Positions 34,494-43,643 of a stretch of 64,000 nt of DNA are shown in pieces. Source of the DNA: Echinicola vietnamensis DSM 17526 (GTDB lineage Bacteria > Bacteroidota > Bacteroidia > Cytophagales > Cyclobacteriaceae); NCBI RefSeq assembly GCF_000325705.1, contig NC_019904.1, positions 3,784,001 through 3,848,000 on the forward strand, read 5' to 3'. Every line of letters starts with the position of its first letter. The stretch's first letter is position 1. The translations under genes and the position numbers were made by a program. Under the pieces are notes generated by a model, which saw only the letters and a program-made list of their open reading frames with translations, was not told the DNA's origin and did no database searches.

Positions 34494-35762
34494 CTAAAAA
34501 CTAATTACAGCTTCAAGGTTAATACCGTTGAATTCTCCTCCGGCATATTTTGTGCCTGCCCAGCCATCATCTTCATAAGTTTGGGTCACATATTCCAATT
34601 TAGCCATCACATTGCCGGTGAGGTACCAACCGGCACCAACATTCAATCGGTTTACGCTTTGATCTGCTGCTGTGTCAGACATTTTCCCGTTGACGGTGTT
34701 GTACCTTCCCCCGAAGTAAAATTGTTCCGTGTTGCCAAAGCGGTAAAGCACTTCTGCTGCAAGCTGCGTAAAAGAACCAGCTCCTTCCTCATCGCTGTTG
34801 GAAGCTACTTCATAGATGCCAAAAAACTCCAAGCCTTTAAATTTGATAAATGGGTTAACCTGAAAAGCTGTTAGTTGCCTGAACCGTGGGTTAAACCTTC
34901 CCTCAAAAGCATTCCCATCACCATCGAGTGTTTGCATTACATTATAATAACGGGATCCGGCCCTATCTCCACCGTAAAGGTAATTCCCCGTGGTAGTGCC
35001 CTTGTTGATGTACCATGAGCCTGTAAGACGCACTCTCAGGTCATTGTTTATCTGGTTATCATAACCCAGTTTTCCAAAGAATGATGCTTTGTTATCGGAA
35101 TTGTCGTTTACCACCACACTTTGGTTAAGCTTTCCGTTGGTTAGCCCTAAAACACCCAGAAAGCCGTTTTTCATCACAGTAACTTCACCAAATGCTTCTG
35201 TAGAAAAAGCATCCATGATGTAGTTGCCTACAAACGGATTGAAAATGGCACGGGCATTGTCGCTTCTGCGGAAGTGAGCATCTCCATAATTGAACTCATC
35301 TAACCCTACGGTGATGCGGGTAACGTCCATGATGCCTTCCAGAAACCCGGGTTTGATAAAATCCAGTTTGTCAATTTGCACATACCCACCTTTTACCCAG
35401 GCTTCAGTATGGTTTTTAGAAGAAAGGTAAGTCCTCAAATGCATCCGTACACCCTCATAAAGCTGCACGTCTAAATTCAAATTGGCAGTAGGCAGATTGA
35501 AGTTGGAGCCGAGTTCTACCAAACTATCCAGATCATTGGATTGGTTCAAGGCTTGAAATTGCAAGGCGAAATCACCCCCTACCCGGACTTTTACTCCGTC
35601 AAAAGCAACGGTATCTTCCTTTGAAGGCTCAAATACATTGACACCGGCCCTGTCATTTGGCCTGAAATACTGCAAGGTCGGTTGCTGGGCATAAACTACG
35701 CCAGATGCCAATATTAGAAAGGCAACAAGCATGGATTGAGTTATTTTATTTTTCATTTTCAT
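34494..35762 (-). CDS. Outer-membrane porin-like beta-barrel protein
   Basis: About 422 residues with a signal peptide (MLVAFLILASGVVYAQQ), a barrel rich in alternating Gly/Tyr/Phe strands, and a terminal Phe (EAVISF). Strand-like pieces such as VRVRVGGDFALQFQ-type sequences and FYFGGRYNTVNGKMSD occur, and the general layout resembles DcaP/OprO-like porins. The start MKMKNKITQ (35762) places the signal peptide correctly; the upstream 15 codons are not convincing. It is followed by a strong terminator. Confidence 0.72.
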   Translation of the reverse strand: MKMKNKITQSMLVAFLILASGVVYAQQPTLQYFRPNDRAGVNVFEPSKEDTVAFDGVKVRVGGDFALQFQALNQSNDLDSLVELGSNFNLPTANLNLDVQLYEGVRMHLRTYLSSKNHTEAWVKGGYVQIDKLDFIKPGFLEGIMDVTRITVGLDEFNYGDAHFRRSDNARAIFNPFVGNYIMDAFSTEAFGEVTVMKNGFLGVLGLTNGKLNQSVVVNDNSDNKASFFGKLGYDNQINNDLRVRLTGSWYINKGTTTGNYLYGGDRAGSRYYNVMQTLDGDGNAFEGRFNPRFRQLTAFQVNPFIKFKGLEFFGIYEVASNSDEEGAGSFTQLAAEVLYRFGNTEQFYFGGRYNTVNGKMSDTAADQSVNRLNVGAGWYLTGNVMAKLEYVTQTYEDDGWAGTKYAGGEFNGINLEAVISF

Positions 35763-35775
35763 TTTGTTTGAACTT

Positions 35776-36354
35776 TTAATTGTTTGATTGTTTAAAAATG
35801 GTTTCAAAAGAAATCCTCAGGTCATTCCCTGTCCTTATAGTGCCAAATACTGCTGTGGGCGGTTCCATATTGAACTGACTGAAAGTCACGGGCAGGCTTC
35901 CTTTGAAGCGAATGTTTTTTCCGGAAACCAGATAGTTTACTTTGAATTCAACTGGCCTGGCGGTACCGGCAATCGTGAGCCTGCCACCGGCAAAGATGGT
36001 GAGGTCATCCACCTGTGCCGTGGTAAGCTCAAAGTGGATGTTAGGATGTTGCTTCGCTTTCAGCGCCTTATAGGCATTTTCGTCCATCCCACTTTTGCCG
36101 CTTTTCAACGTATTTACCGGTATGCTTACCGACAAGGACGCTATTTCCTTGATCCGCTCACCGCTCAGCGTAATACTTGCCGAACCCTCCGATTTTTCAG
36201 AAACCATCTCCCAATCATGTAGAGTGGAGGTTCCTGTTACCTTTAAAGATTGACTGCCCATCAGCTCATAGTGCTGTTGTGCAGTTGCCGGTAGGGAAAG
36301 CGCCACTCCTGCTAAAAGCAGGATATAAGTTTTTATTTTTATGAATCGTTTCAT
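35776..36354 (-). CDS. YceI-family periplasmic protein
   Basis: A 192-residue protein with a signal peptide (YILLLAGVALSLPATAQQ) and a YceI fold: LKVTGTSTLHDWEMVSEKS, MDENAYKALKAKQHPNIHF and FNMEPPTAVFGTIRTGNDL. It may bind an isoprenoid lipid. It precedes the porin gene by 13 bp and follows the alcohol dehydrogenase by 11 bp, so the three are probably one transcript. Confidence 0.85.
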   Translation of the reverse strand: MKRFIKIKTYILLLAGVALSLPATAQQHYELMGSQSLKVTGTSTLHDWEMVSEKSEGSASITLSGERIKEIASLSVSIPVNTLKSGKSGMDENAYKALKAKQHPNIHFELTTAQVDDLTIFAGGRLTIAGTARPVEFKVNYLVSGKNIRFKGSLPVTFSQFNMEPPTAVFGTIRTGNDLRISFETIFKQSNN

Positions 36355-36365
36355 TGTTAGGTGGG

Positions 36366-37397
36366 TTAATGACCAATATCCAGCACCATACGGCCTTCTA
36401 TCTGTCCCTTTTTCATTTGATCAAAGATTAGGTTGATATCCTCCAGCGGAGCGGATTTTACCGTGGTGGTTACCTTTCCTTCCATTGCAAAGTCGATAGC
36501 TTCCTGCAGGTCTTTCCTGGTGCCAACAATGGAGCCACGCACCGTATAGCGATTCAATACGGTTTCAAAAATGGGCAGGTCAAAGCTACCTGGAGGAAGT
36601 CCATTCATTACCAACGTTCCTTTTCTGCGTAGCAGGTCCAGTGCCTGCCGGAAAGCCACCGGTGACACAGCCGTGACCAACACGCCATGAACACCACCCG
36701 TTTCTTTCCGGGCATTCATCACTTCATCGGGATTTTTACCGTTGACCACTCTATCAGCTCCAAGCTTTTTGGCCAGGTTCAATTTGTCATCTGACACATC
36801 CACTGCAAGCACATGCAAACCCATGGCTTTTGCGTATTGCACTGCCACATGACCCAGGCCACCTATGCCTGAAATGGCCACCCACTGTCCTGGTCGCACT
36901 TCGGTTTCTTTTAGGCCTTTATACACCGTTACACCCGCACATAAAATAGGGGCCATTTGCACAAAGTCTATGGCTCCGCTGAACCGCCCTACATAATTGG
37001 GATCTGCCAATACGTATTCCGCATAGCCGCCATCTACGCTGTAGCCTCCGTTTACCTGCGACTCGCACAGTGTTTCCCAACCTGTAATGCAATGCTCGCA
37101 ATGACCGCAGGCACTGTAGAGCCAGGGAACACCCACTATATCACCTTCTTTGGTGTTTTTTACATTGGAGCCCACAGCCGCCACATAGCCAATGCCTTCA
37201 TGGCCAGGAATGAGCGGCAACCTGGGCTTGACAGGCCAGTCGCCATCAGCTGCATGCAAATCCGTATGGCATACTCCTGATGCCATTACCTGCACCAGGA
37301 TTTGGTTTTCATTTGGGGCCTTTACAGGTATCTCTTCAATTTTAAGCGGTTGGCCAAACTCTGTGACCACAGCCGCTTTCATGGTTTTTGGTAACAT
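36366..37397 (-). CDS. adhP: Zinc-dependent alcohol dehydrogenase (AdhP type)
   Basis: A 343-residue MDR-family enzyme that oxidises primary alcohols or reduces aldehydes with NAD(P). Catalytic zinc ligands are in [13 protein letters not shown] and PGHEGIGYV. The structural zinc site is [15 protein letters not shown] and the Rossmann motif is [15 protein letters not shown]. Length and N-terminus ([11 protein letters not shown]) fit AdhP. It heads the adhP-YceI-porin unit. AdhP genes do occur near metal and stress regulators, but no direct metal role is evident. Confidence 0.9.
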   Translation of the reverse strand: MLPKTMKAAVVTEFGQPLKIEEIPVKAPNENQILVQVMASGVCHTDLHAADGDWPVKPRLPLIPGHEGIGYVAAVGSNVKNTKEGDIVGVPWLYSACGHCEHCITGWETLCESQVNGGYSVDGGYAEYVLADPNYVGRFSGAIDFVQMAPILCAGVTVYKGLKETEVRPGQWVAISGIGGLGHVAVQYAKAMGLHVLAVDVSDDKLNLAKKLGADRVVNGKNPDEVMNARKETGGVHGVLVTAVSPVAFRQALDLLRRKGTLVMNGLPPGSFDLPIFETVLNRYTVRGSIVGTRKDLQEAIDFAMEGKVTTTVKSAPLEDINLIFDQMKKGQIEGRMVLDIGH

Positions 37398-37724
37398 GGT
37401 TTATTTATTTAAATGAATACTTTCTAACATTGACACATCAGTCAAATTGACATTTAGTCTGTTCCTTTCGCATCCTGCGTTTGGTTGTAGACCGCCAACC
37501 GAACGAATCCAAATAGCGCCAAACGCCTGCAAATTTATTGGCTCAACAAGCCTGATCTTTTACGTAATTTTCTTGGTGTTCCATTTTGAAGTTTAAAATT
37601 TAAAATCATCTACATTATTGATTATCAACTATTTAATTGTGATAAATTCAAGCTATCTCACATTTTGAATAGCGTTCGTTCAGGAAATTATAGTCTGTAT
37701 ATCCGTTTTTTACAGAATTATTGA
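37398..37724. other. Intergenic gap with no gene seen
   Basis: An AT-rich stretch upstream of adhP. No open frame, tRNA or strong hairpin was seen, and no convincing TAnnTTTG promoter was identified. Confidence 0.5.
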
Positions 37725-38276
37725 CTAGCATAGCCGATCAATAAACTTTCTCCTGTTGAGAAAGAGCTTTTGAAATTCTTTAGGGGTCATTCCTGTATAT
37801 TGCTTAAACTGGCTGGTCATTTACTGAACCGTGCTGTAACCCGCCTGAAAGGCGATGGCGCTCAAGGTTTGTTCATTGTAGATCAGCAGTTCTTTCACCC
37901 GCTCAATCCGTTGCAGGATGAGGTAGCGTTCAATGGTAATGTTTTCAAAAGACGAAAACAGGGTGCTTAAATAGCCGTAATCGTGTTCAAGATGTCGGCA
38001 CAGATAGCTTGAAATTTTTTCTTCCTGCACTTGGTACCCGGAGCGTGCGTAATCGATTACAAGGCTTTTGATGTGCTCAATGAGCCGGAGCTTCTTTTCT
38101 TCGATAAGTTCAAGTCCTGATTGCTTTAGGAATTCCTGAATCAGGCTGATCCGTTCATCATTGAGCTCCCCAATAATCACTGCCTCACCCAAATGGATGC
38201 AGGCTATTTGGAAACCGAGGTTTTCGAGCCCCTGGCGCACCCATGTTGCCAATAGTGGCGCATTCCTGTTTTCCAT
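37725..38276 (-). pseudogene. AraC-type regulator, cut by nonsense codon in its last helix-turn-helix
   Basis: The open frame is 151 residues (37821-38276). The N-terminal part (about 1-70) looks like a degenerate HMA-type sensor as in Bacteroidota AraC-type metal regulators (GFQIACIHLGEAVI, then GLELIEEKKLRLIEHIK) but without a CxxC. Then comes an AraC HTH (HDYGYLSTLFSSFENITIE, LSAIAFQAGYSTVQ). TAA at 37821-37823 interrupts the second HTH. Beyond it the same frame reads MTSQFKQYTGMTPKEFQKL to 37725, the expected ending. Loss of that helix should abolish DNA binding. Confidence 0.78.
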
Positions 38277-38397
38277 TTTTGGTGCATTGTCAGTTACCGA
38301 CTACATTCTTCTTTTGTTTAGATTTTACATTTGATAAAGTATTGTACACTACAGGAAGCTGTGTGTGTGACAATACAATTGAACGTCAAATGTAGAA

Positions 38398-38778
38398 TTA
38401 CAGAAGAAATGACTGGAACAGGATAGAGCGATACCGCCCTGACCAGCCGGGGGGAGCCTTTTTAGGAGTTGTGTAGTTTCTTGACTCGAAAAATTGTGTA
38501 GAAGGCAAATGGAACGATGGCTGAGCCATTGCCGCATGTGAAAAATCAATGACCGAAATGTCAGAATGAAGTGTCCTGAAATCATCGAGAGAGAAGATGG
38601 TTTCCTGATCCTCACAGCCATCACAAGGGTTGCTATGATCCTCACAGCATGGTTCGTAGTGTTTTAGAAAAAGCTCGAAGCTGATCAGTTCGCCCCCGCA
38701 AAAGTGCTGAAACACTGCCATCCCTTTGCCAGGGAGAAGCATTACAATGAGCAGGACGATATATAAGTTGCGCTTCAT
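38398..38778 (-). pseudogene. HYC_CC_PP gene, copy 2, frameshifted end
   Basis: Nearly identical to the gene at 11092-11481: the same MKRNLYIVLLIVMLLPG signal, HFCGGELISFELF and EPCCEDH. A run of six G (five in copy 1) near 38449-38454 shifts the frame after KKAPP. The PP-containing tail AGQGGIALSCSSHF is replaced by GWSGRYRSILFQ. The original tail is still present in the other frame. The N-terminal 105 residues are intact and might still be made. Confidence 0.7.
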
Positions 38779-39022
38779 GAGCCTTTTAATGTAAAATGCC
38801 ATTCATTGAAAGGGAATCTATTTAGTATCCACTTCAATATGACTCAAAAGTACGCAACGGTTATTGAGAGGGCTATGACATTGCACATGTCAAAACATGA
38901 TGTATGTCACATAAAGCATTGTCTACGCTAGCAACATGCTTGATCAGAATCCAATTGTACTGGTGGACAAGGTGCTGAGCCATAGGAGCAATACACGCAA
39001 CAATCCCCTTCCTTCGGTTTTA
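38404..39022. repeat. Right copy of the 619-bp direct repeat
   Basis: Same orientation and the same length as 11108-11726. It carries a second HYC_CC_PP gene and the last third of a GDCCVxC gene. Homology ends abruptly at 39022, where unrelated sequence begins inside the GDCCVxC frame. The left copy keeps the full GDCCVxC gene, so the left is the complete parent. Confidence 0.85.
38928..39022 (-). pseudogene. 3' fragment of a GDCCVxC gene
   Basis: The minus strand reads KPKEGDCCVYCSYGSAPCPP, then VQLDSDQACC and TAG at 38928-38930. This matches the last 30 residues of the gene at 11632-11844. The 5' part is missing because the repeat ends at 39022. Confidence 0.85.
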
Positions 39023-39080
39023 ACAGATGATAACAGAAAGCAGGCTTACGCTTAATAATGTATTTTCTTCATTGTAAAAT

Positions 39081-39359
39081 TCAAGATTTTAGAACTTCAA
39101 CTATCCTTATATCCCAAGTACCGTTTAAGTGATTGTCCTCTTTATCTTTCCCAAAAACTTTTAGCTTGATCTTCCCGGTGTTTAGGGATTTGACTATTTC
39201 TGAAGGTGTATCAGAACTCACAATAAAAGTCTCCCCATTAACATTTACTTGCCATGCATTTTCGTTCTTAACCAACTGGCCAACGATGGTGACTTCAGCA
39301 TTCTTGGCTGAAAATCCATTATTCCTCACCTCTTCCTGATTCTTTTTCACCTTTCCCAT
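39081..39359 (-). CDS. Uncharacterised protein, probably 5'-truncated or fused
   Basis: A 92-residue frame with a small beta-rich domain (EVTIVGQLVKNENAWQVNVN, GETFIVSSDTPSEIV, KLKVFGKDKEDN, TWDIRIVEVLK). The first ~15 codons are antisense to the 5' end of the mntR coding homology, so the natural start is probably lost. I do not recognise the family. It meets the truncated mntR head to head, which marks a recombination joint near 39320-39350. Confidence 0.4.
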   Translation of the reverse strand: MGKVKKNQEEVRNNGFSAKNAEVTIVGQLVKNENAWQVNVNGETFIVSSDTPSEIVKSLNTGKIKLKVFGKDKEDNHLNGTWDIRIVEVLKS

Positions 39360-39371
39360 GAAAATGGAGAT

Positions 39372-39962
39372 GTGAGCGTCAAGGATCTGTCGGATCAGTT
39401 ATCTATAAAAATGCCCACAGCCACCAGCATGATGAAAAAGCTGGCTGAAAAAGGTTTGGTGCATTACGAAAGTTACAAACCTCTGAAACTGACCAGTCGG
39501 GGGCTTAAAGAAGCAGGGCTCATCGTGCGAAAGCATCGGCTCACGGAAATGTTCCTGGTAGAGAAGATGGGATTTAGCTGGGAGGAGGTGCACGAAATAG
39601 CCGAACAGGTGGAGCACGTGCATTCACCTTTGTTTTTTGAGCGGATGGACAAGCTTTTGGGCTACCCGACCATTGATCCACATGGCTCTCCGATTCCTGA
39701 CAATGAGGGAAATGTTGAAAAACCGAAATATAACAAGCTCAGCGATTGCAAGGCAGGTGATAAATTCACTTTGCTGGCAGTTGCGAATTCCAGTGAAGAA
39801 TTTCTTCACTACCTGAATAGTCACCGGTTGAAGTTGGATACTGAGATTACTGTTCTTTCGGTTGAGGCTTTTGATGCAAGCATGACCGTTAGTTATGGCA
39901 ACATTCCACAAGCGACCTTGGGAGAAGCCGCTTGTAAAAATCTGCTTGGAAGGAGGGGCTGA
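39372..39962 (+). pseudogene. MntR/DtxR-family metalloregulator lacking its N-terminus
   Basis: A 196-residue frame from a GTG. It contains the second half of the winged HTH (VKDLSDQLSIKMPTATSMMKK), the dimerisation/metal region (HRLTEMFLVEKMGFSW, EEVHEIAEQVEHVHSPLFFERM) and an FeoA/SH3-like end (YNKLSDCKAGDKFTLLAV). Homology continues in frame upstream (LFHLSHENGDVS) but stops before the first helix, and a TGA lies at 39309-39311. About 20-25 residues of the DNA-binding domain are gone, so function is doubtful. Family members repress Mn or Fe uptake genes. Confidence 0.7.
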
Positions 39963-40155
39963 TAACCTCAGCCCCTCATCATGCCGATTTGTCTGTTAAA
40001 TGTCAGCGGAAATTAACTGTCTTTTGACCTACTGGTAGTTTGGATTGCAATTGCATCAGGAACAGAAAACTGAACGATATGGATAAGATGGAGTTCATAT
40101 ACCCGTAGACACACGCAAAATGTTAATGTGCAAGGGTATTGCAAATTAACATTTT

Positions 40156-40647
40156 TTAATTCGATTCCTCAAGTGAGGTGTTTATGTACTGGTCGTGTGC
40201 CTCACGATGGATAAGACCTGATTTCACAAAGTTGGCAATGTAGCCTTCGGCTGTCTTTGCCGGAATGCTCATTACTTTTGCTACTTCGAGGTACTTCTGA
40301 CGGTTGAAGGTTTGTGGTAAGGCATACAGAAACTTCTCCTTCTTATTCATGCGAGTTGGCTTAGGCTCTTCTTGTGGAAGTTCTCCAAATACTTTGCTTG
40401 AATGCTTAACCAGTACTTTGACCATTGAAAGCGAAGCTTGAAAATCCCTTTCCTCACAAATCAGTTTATGGGAAGTGTCGCCTGTTTGACAGCTATTGGA
40501 TAATATTTCTCCAGTGGCACTGTCGAATGCGCCAATATTTTTATCGTGTATAATGTGGCGCACTTCCATGATCCGCAAAGCGGAAAATATCATGCAGATT
40601 CGGTAAGCTATCAATCCTAATCTTCTGATTGTTGCCATGTAGTCCAA
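40156..40647 (-). pseudogene. C-terminal relic of a DUF3987 (primase-helicase-like) protein
   Basis: A 163-residue frame beginning ATIRRLGLIAYRICMIFSALR, a stretch typical of the C-terminal part of DUF3987 proteins of Bacteroidota mobile elements. A winged-helix-like end (YLEVAKVMSIPAKTAEGYIANFVKSG) follows. The family is normally much longer. The 5' side is replaced by the IS110 fragment at about 40650, so the gene is truncated. Confidence 0.6.
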
Positions 40648-40668
40648 CCCTTGAAGGTTCCAACCTAT

Positions 40669-40961
40669 GGCAACAAATACCTACGTTCCACACTGGTGGA
40701 GCTGGGCTGGGCAGCATCCAGGACAAAAAACATCTATTTTGAAACAAAATACAAAATTTTGGTGGGCAGACGGGGCAAAAGAAAACCATTATTGCTTTAG
40801 GACATAAAATCCTGATTGCCTCCTACCACATACTCAAGGACAAGGTAGATTACGAAGAACTGGGAGCAGACCACCTCGACAATTTTAAGAGAGATAAGCT
40901 GGTTGCTTATTACAAAAAGCAATTAGCACAACTTGGGGAGGAAGCTTTTCAAGTAGCATAA
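40669..40961 (+). pseudogene. IS110-family transposase C-terminal fragment, frameshifted
   Basis: The + strand reads GNKYLRSTLVELGWAASRTK and on to GKRKP. After a frameshift it continues IIALGHKILIASYHILKDKV, YEELGADHLDNFKRDKLVAY and a TAA at 40959-40961. This is the end of an IS110-type (Transposase_20) protein. Only the tail remains, next to the broken DUF3987 gene. Confidence 0.8.
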
Positions 40962-41157
40962 GTTTTAACAAAGGTCGAATTTTACTATTGGGAAAACCAC
41001 GAAAATGAAACTGACCTTATCAGTTAAGCACAAAAGAGTATCACCAAGAGCATGTGCATGAAAATTTTACCTAAAAGATGTTCTTAACTGATTTTTATAA
41101 ATGATTGAAAAACAAAAAAATTAACTATTATTTATTCGCGTGAAAAAGGGAGCTTGC

Positions 41158-41799
41158 TTACACAAACTTCCCGATATCAAAATCATCCAGATGAGTTGTC
41201 CGCAAAGTGGAAGAACCGGCTTCCGTTTCAGCAGAAAGGCTTTTATCCAACAGCATGGCTATTTTTTGGGAAGCACTTTCCATAGAATTTTCCAGTAGGC
41301 TGAATAATTCGGTCCCCTGTATTTTCTGAACTATGGCTACTGCTGTTTCCTTCTGGGATGGCTCCAATATGTCTTTTTGCAGCAGCATCCCCACGGTGCT
41401 TAGTTCCTCGAAGGTAACCCCCTGGGCAAGACCGTTATCGCCTCCGGAATTTCCATACCTGTTCCATTCTTCTTCCTCTTCTTCAAAATCAGGCGTATTG
41501 CTGAATACTTCATCCAGTTCTTCCTGCGGAACTTGAATAGCGACTTGCTCATTCTCGTCGTATTCGATGTCTAAGTTATCAGGATTCGCTTCCGGTTCCT
41601 CAATTTGGCGTTCCCTGGCAGTCTTTGGCACCGAAAGTCGTTTTACAGGCTTGGGTTGCCCCATAATATCAGGCAGGTGTGGATTCACTTTTTCCTGCGT
41701 GGGTTTTTGGTCTGATCTTTTATTGATGACAATCTTGTCCTGCAAAAGCAGGGCAATGACTATCAGCAGGCAAATCACCATTACTATTTCCATTATCAA
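41158..41799 (-). CDS. traD: Conjugative transfer protein TraD
   Basis: A 213-residue protein with one N-terminal membrane helix (IVMVICLLIVIALLLQ), then an acidic, low-complexity cytosolic body (DEVFSNTPDFEEEEEEWNRYG) and a helical end (LFSLLENSMESASQKIAMLL, then LDDFDIGKFV). This is the Bacteroidota TraD small protein (not the coupling ATPase), placed after ParA and the DUF3408 protein as in CTnDOT. The 36-kb cargo lies directly downstream. Confidence 0.78.
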   Translation of the reverse strand: MIMEIVMVICLLIVIALLLQDKIVINKRSDQKPTQEKVNPHLPDIMGQPKPVKRLSVPKTARERQIEEPEANPDNLDIEYDENEQVAIQVPQEELDEVFSNTPDFEEEEEEWNRYGNSGGDNGLAQGVTFEELSTVGMLLQKDILEPSQKETAVAIVQKIQGTELFSLLENSMESASQKIAMLLDKSLSAETEAGSSTLRTTHLDDFDIGKFV

Positions 41800-41804
41800 A
41801 TGCT

Positions 41805-42254
41805 TTAAAAAATGGGTTTAAAATTTTCATTGAAATCATCCGTAATCGCTTTCTCAAACATTTCAAAATGATGCTCCAGAATGTTGTCAAGATAGGCATA
41901 CAGGGGTATTTCATCTTTTCCAATAACCCGGACAATACGGGATAATCGTTCGTGGTATTCTTGCCGGATATAAATGCTTTTATCACCGCGCTTTGTCATG
42001 GCGTGGCTTTTCAAAAAATGGTCGCCGTAACTTCCGTCAAGATTTTTCCTCGCCCGGCTCTTTTCTCTTTGAACAGCTTTGTTCCGTGGTGATTCTTCCC
42101 GTTTTACGCCTTCTTTTGCCACTTCCTTTTCCCGAACTTCGGGTGGTTCAGGAGGAAGCCGTATCCCTTCTTTTTTGACGCCATCGACCATCAGGTTCAT
42201 CATCAGTTCCTCATTAATATCCGGCGTGGCTTTTCTTTTATGATCGTTCTCCAT
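41805..42254 (-). CDS. traB: DUF3408 protein (TraB-like)
   Basis: A 149-residue basic protein. A disordered Lys/Glu-rich N-terminal half is followed by the DUF3408 core: KSIYIRQEYHERLSRIVRVI, then IPLYAYLDNILEHHFEMFE, with a ribbon-helix-helix-like appearance. It may be a DNA-binding partner of the ParA-like protein encoded 4 bp upstream. The order ParA-DUF3408-TraD is standard in this ICE family. Confidence 0.85.
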   Translation of the reverse strand: MENDHKRKATPDINEELMMNLMVDGVKKEGIRLPPEPPEVREKEVAKEGVKREESPRNKAVQREKSRARKNLDGSYGDHFLKSHAMTKRGDKSIYIRQEYHERLSRIVRVIGKDEIPLYAYLDNILEHHFEMFEKAITDDFNENFKPIF

Positions 42255-42258
42255 AAGG

Positions 42259-43026
42259 CTATAATTGAATGATTTTCAAAAATTCGCTGATGAACAGGTC
42301 TAACTGGCAGGCTTTCATCAAGCGTTCATCGGGAGGCATTACGGTAGAGCGGAAAACGGTCTTGCTGTTCACTTCGCTTTCTTTACGAAAGCGTGTACTG
42401 TTCTTGACTTGGCTCTGCATCAGACTCAACCCTAATTGATGGATGAGATTGTGATATACGGCGTATAGCGGCGTCCTTTCCCTGCCATCAACCTGATTCC
42501 AGAAGAGGTTAATGGTTTCGATGGAAGTTTCTCCCTTTTTCATAATCACGTCCTGCAAAAGCTGAGTGAAGATGAGCGTACTTTCCATTACCACACGGTC
42601 TGCCGTAATGGGGGTGAAAATGTGGTGCATTCCAGCCAATGCCTTCAGGATTCCGGGCGTGTTGACCGTTCCGGGCAGGTCAAAGAAAATCACATCAAGA
42701 GGAACAGACGAAGTATTTGCAAACTCCTGAGCCGCTTCCAACACACTGTCAGCTCTGTGCTGCATAATGGGATAGGCCTTTTTATTGATGGTCGTAAATT
42801 GTTTGTATGCCAGCTTTTTCAAAGCCTCGTTTTCCATGACCATGGCCAAATCCCTTTTCTTCATTTTCATCAGGCTGTGCTGCGGAAAATCTGCATCAAA
42901 TACGGCTACATTGTAACCTAAGCGATAGTGCAGGGTACTCGCTGCAAGCGTCGTAAATGTGCTTTTGCCAACCCCTCCTTTTTGAGAAGAAAAGGCGATA
43001 AACAGAGTTCTCTTTTTTGTGTCCAT
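42259..43026 (-). CDS. traA: ParA-family ATPase (TraA)
   Basis: A 255-residue deviant-Walker ATPase. The P-loop is FSSQKGGVGKSTFT at about 12-25, the A' motif NVAVFDADFPQ and Walker B-like VIFFDLPG. In conjugative transposons this gene is labelled traA or parA and is thought to act in element maintenance or positioning. It is first of the parA-traB-traD operon. A long leader upstream reaches a candidate promoter at 43392-43461. Confidence 0.93.
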   Translation of the reverse strand: MDTKKRTLFIAFSSQKGGVGKSTFTTLAASTLHYRLGYNVAVFDADFPQHSLMKMKKRDLAMVMENEALKKLAYKQFTTINKKAYPIMQHRADSVLEAAQEFANTSSVPLDVIFFDLPGTVNTPGILKALAGMHHIFTPITADRVVMESTLIFTQLLQDVIMKKGETSIETINLFWNQVDGRERTPLYAVYHNLIHQLGLSLMQSQVKNSTRFRKESEVNSKTVFRSTVMPPDERLMKACQLDLFISEFLKIIQL

Positions 43027-43391
43027 ATTTTAAAAATTTAAAGTTTTCAAATTACTGTTTGCAGGCTTGCAGGCGTTCCGGCAAGCCGTTCTGATTTCCC
43101 GCTTTCTATCAGGATAGCTATCAGCCTTGCCTGCGATCATACCTGCTTCCTTGCAGTGCGGCAGCACGGCATTCATTCCGGTAGCTCATCAGGCAGGATT
43201 GACGTCTTGCTTTCATTCCGTCCTTCAAGCATTTCATCAGGTGGGCAGGATATATGGATAGCAAGCTTTCCTGCAATCTTGCTTTCTTGTATTCCGGAAA
43301 TCAAGCAGGCTGGATAACCAGCCATCTTGAATGCACGCCGTCTGCTGGTCCTGAAGCACGGACGGTCTGTCTTCCTGCCAACATTCAAGGA

Positions 43392-43461
43392 CAAAGAACC
43401 CATCAATATTATTCGATGGCGTAGCTGTGGCACTGTTTGGCGTTGAGGGGCAGTGTTTGGC
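43392..43461 (-). promoter_or_regulatory. Putative activator array plus -7-like box for the parA-traB-traD operon
   Basis: TGGC on the + strand at 43428, 43438 and 43458 (GGGC at 43448) keeps an exact 10-bp period; a further TGGC stands at 43417. Read leftwards, 28 nt from the proximal tetramer, comes GTTCTTTG, matching the TTTG half of TAnnTTTG only. This would give a leader of about 360 nt before parA. It is weaker than the other sites, but the geometry is the same. Confidence 0.45.
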
Positions 43462-43643
43462 ACTGCGCAACAGTGCAGTGCTCTAATGGATAGGACTTTA
43501 CTTTGTAGAAGGATTTTTAATAGCAGATTTATGCAAAGGACTTTTGACAAAATGGGGGGGGGTAACAGGAACGGCCTAAAGCCGTTTTTCCCTGCTATAT
43601 CTAATCCGTCCCGGAGGGCGGATTCTTGTGTTCACCGGAACAC

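Noticed and set aside
11893..37823. TAA reassigned as a sense codon
   Set aside because: TAA ends many intact genes in the same window (for example traJ and the PepSY-side YceI/porin genes), so it is a working stop codon. Local nonsense changes are simpler.
41019..41092. 10-bp inverted repeat ATCAGTTAAG...CTTAACTGAT between the IS110 tail and traD
   Set aside because: The arms are 54 bp apart with no T-tract or gene context. It could be an old IS end, but nothing supports a function.
43428..43461. TGGC motifs read as sigma-54 -24/-12 promoters
   Set aside because: The second element would need TTGC at the right distance. Instead TGGC itself repeats three or four times at 10-bp steps, and a -7 box lies downstream.
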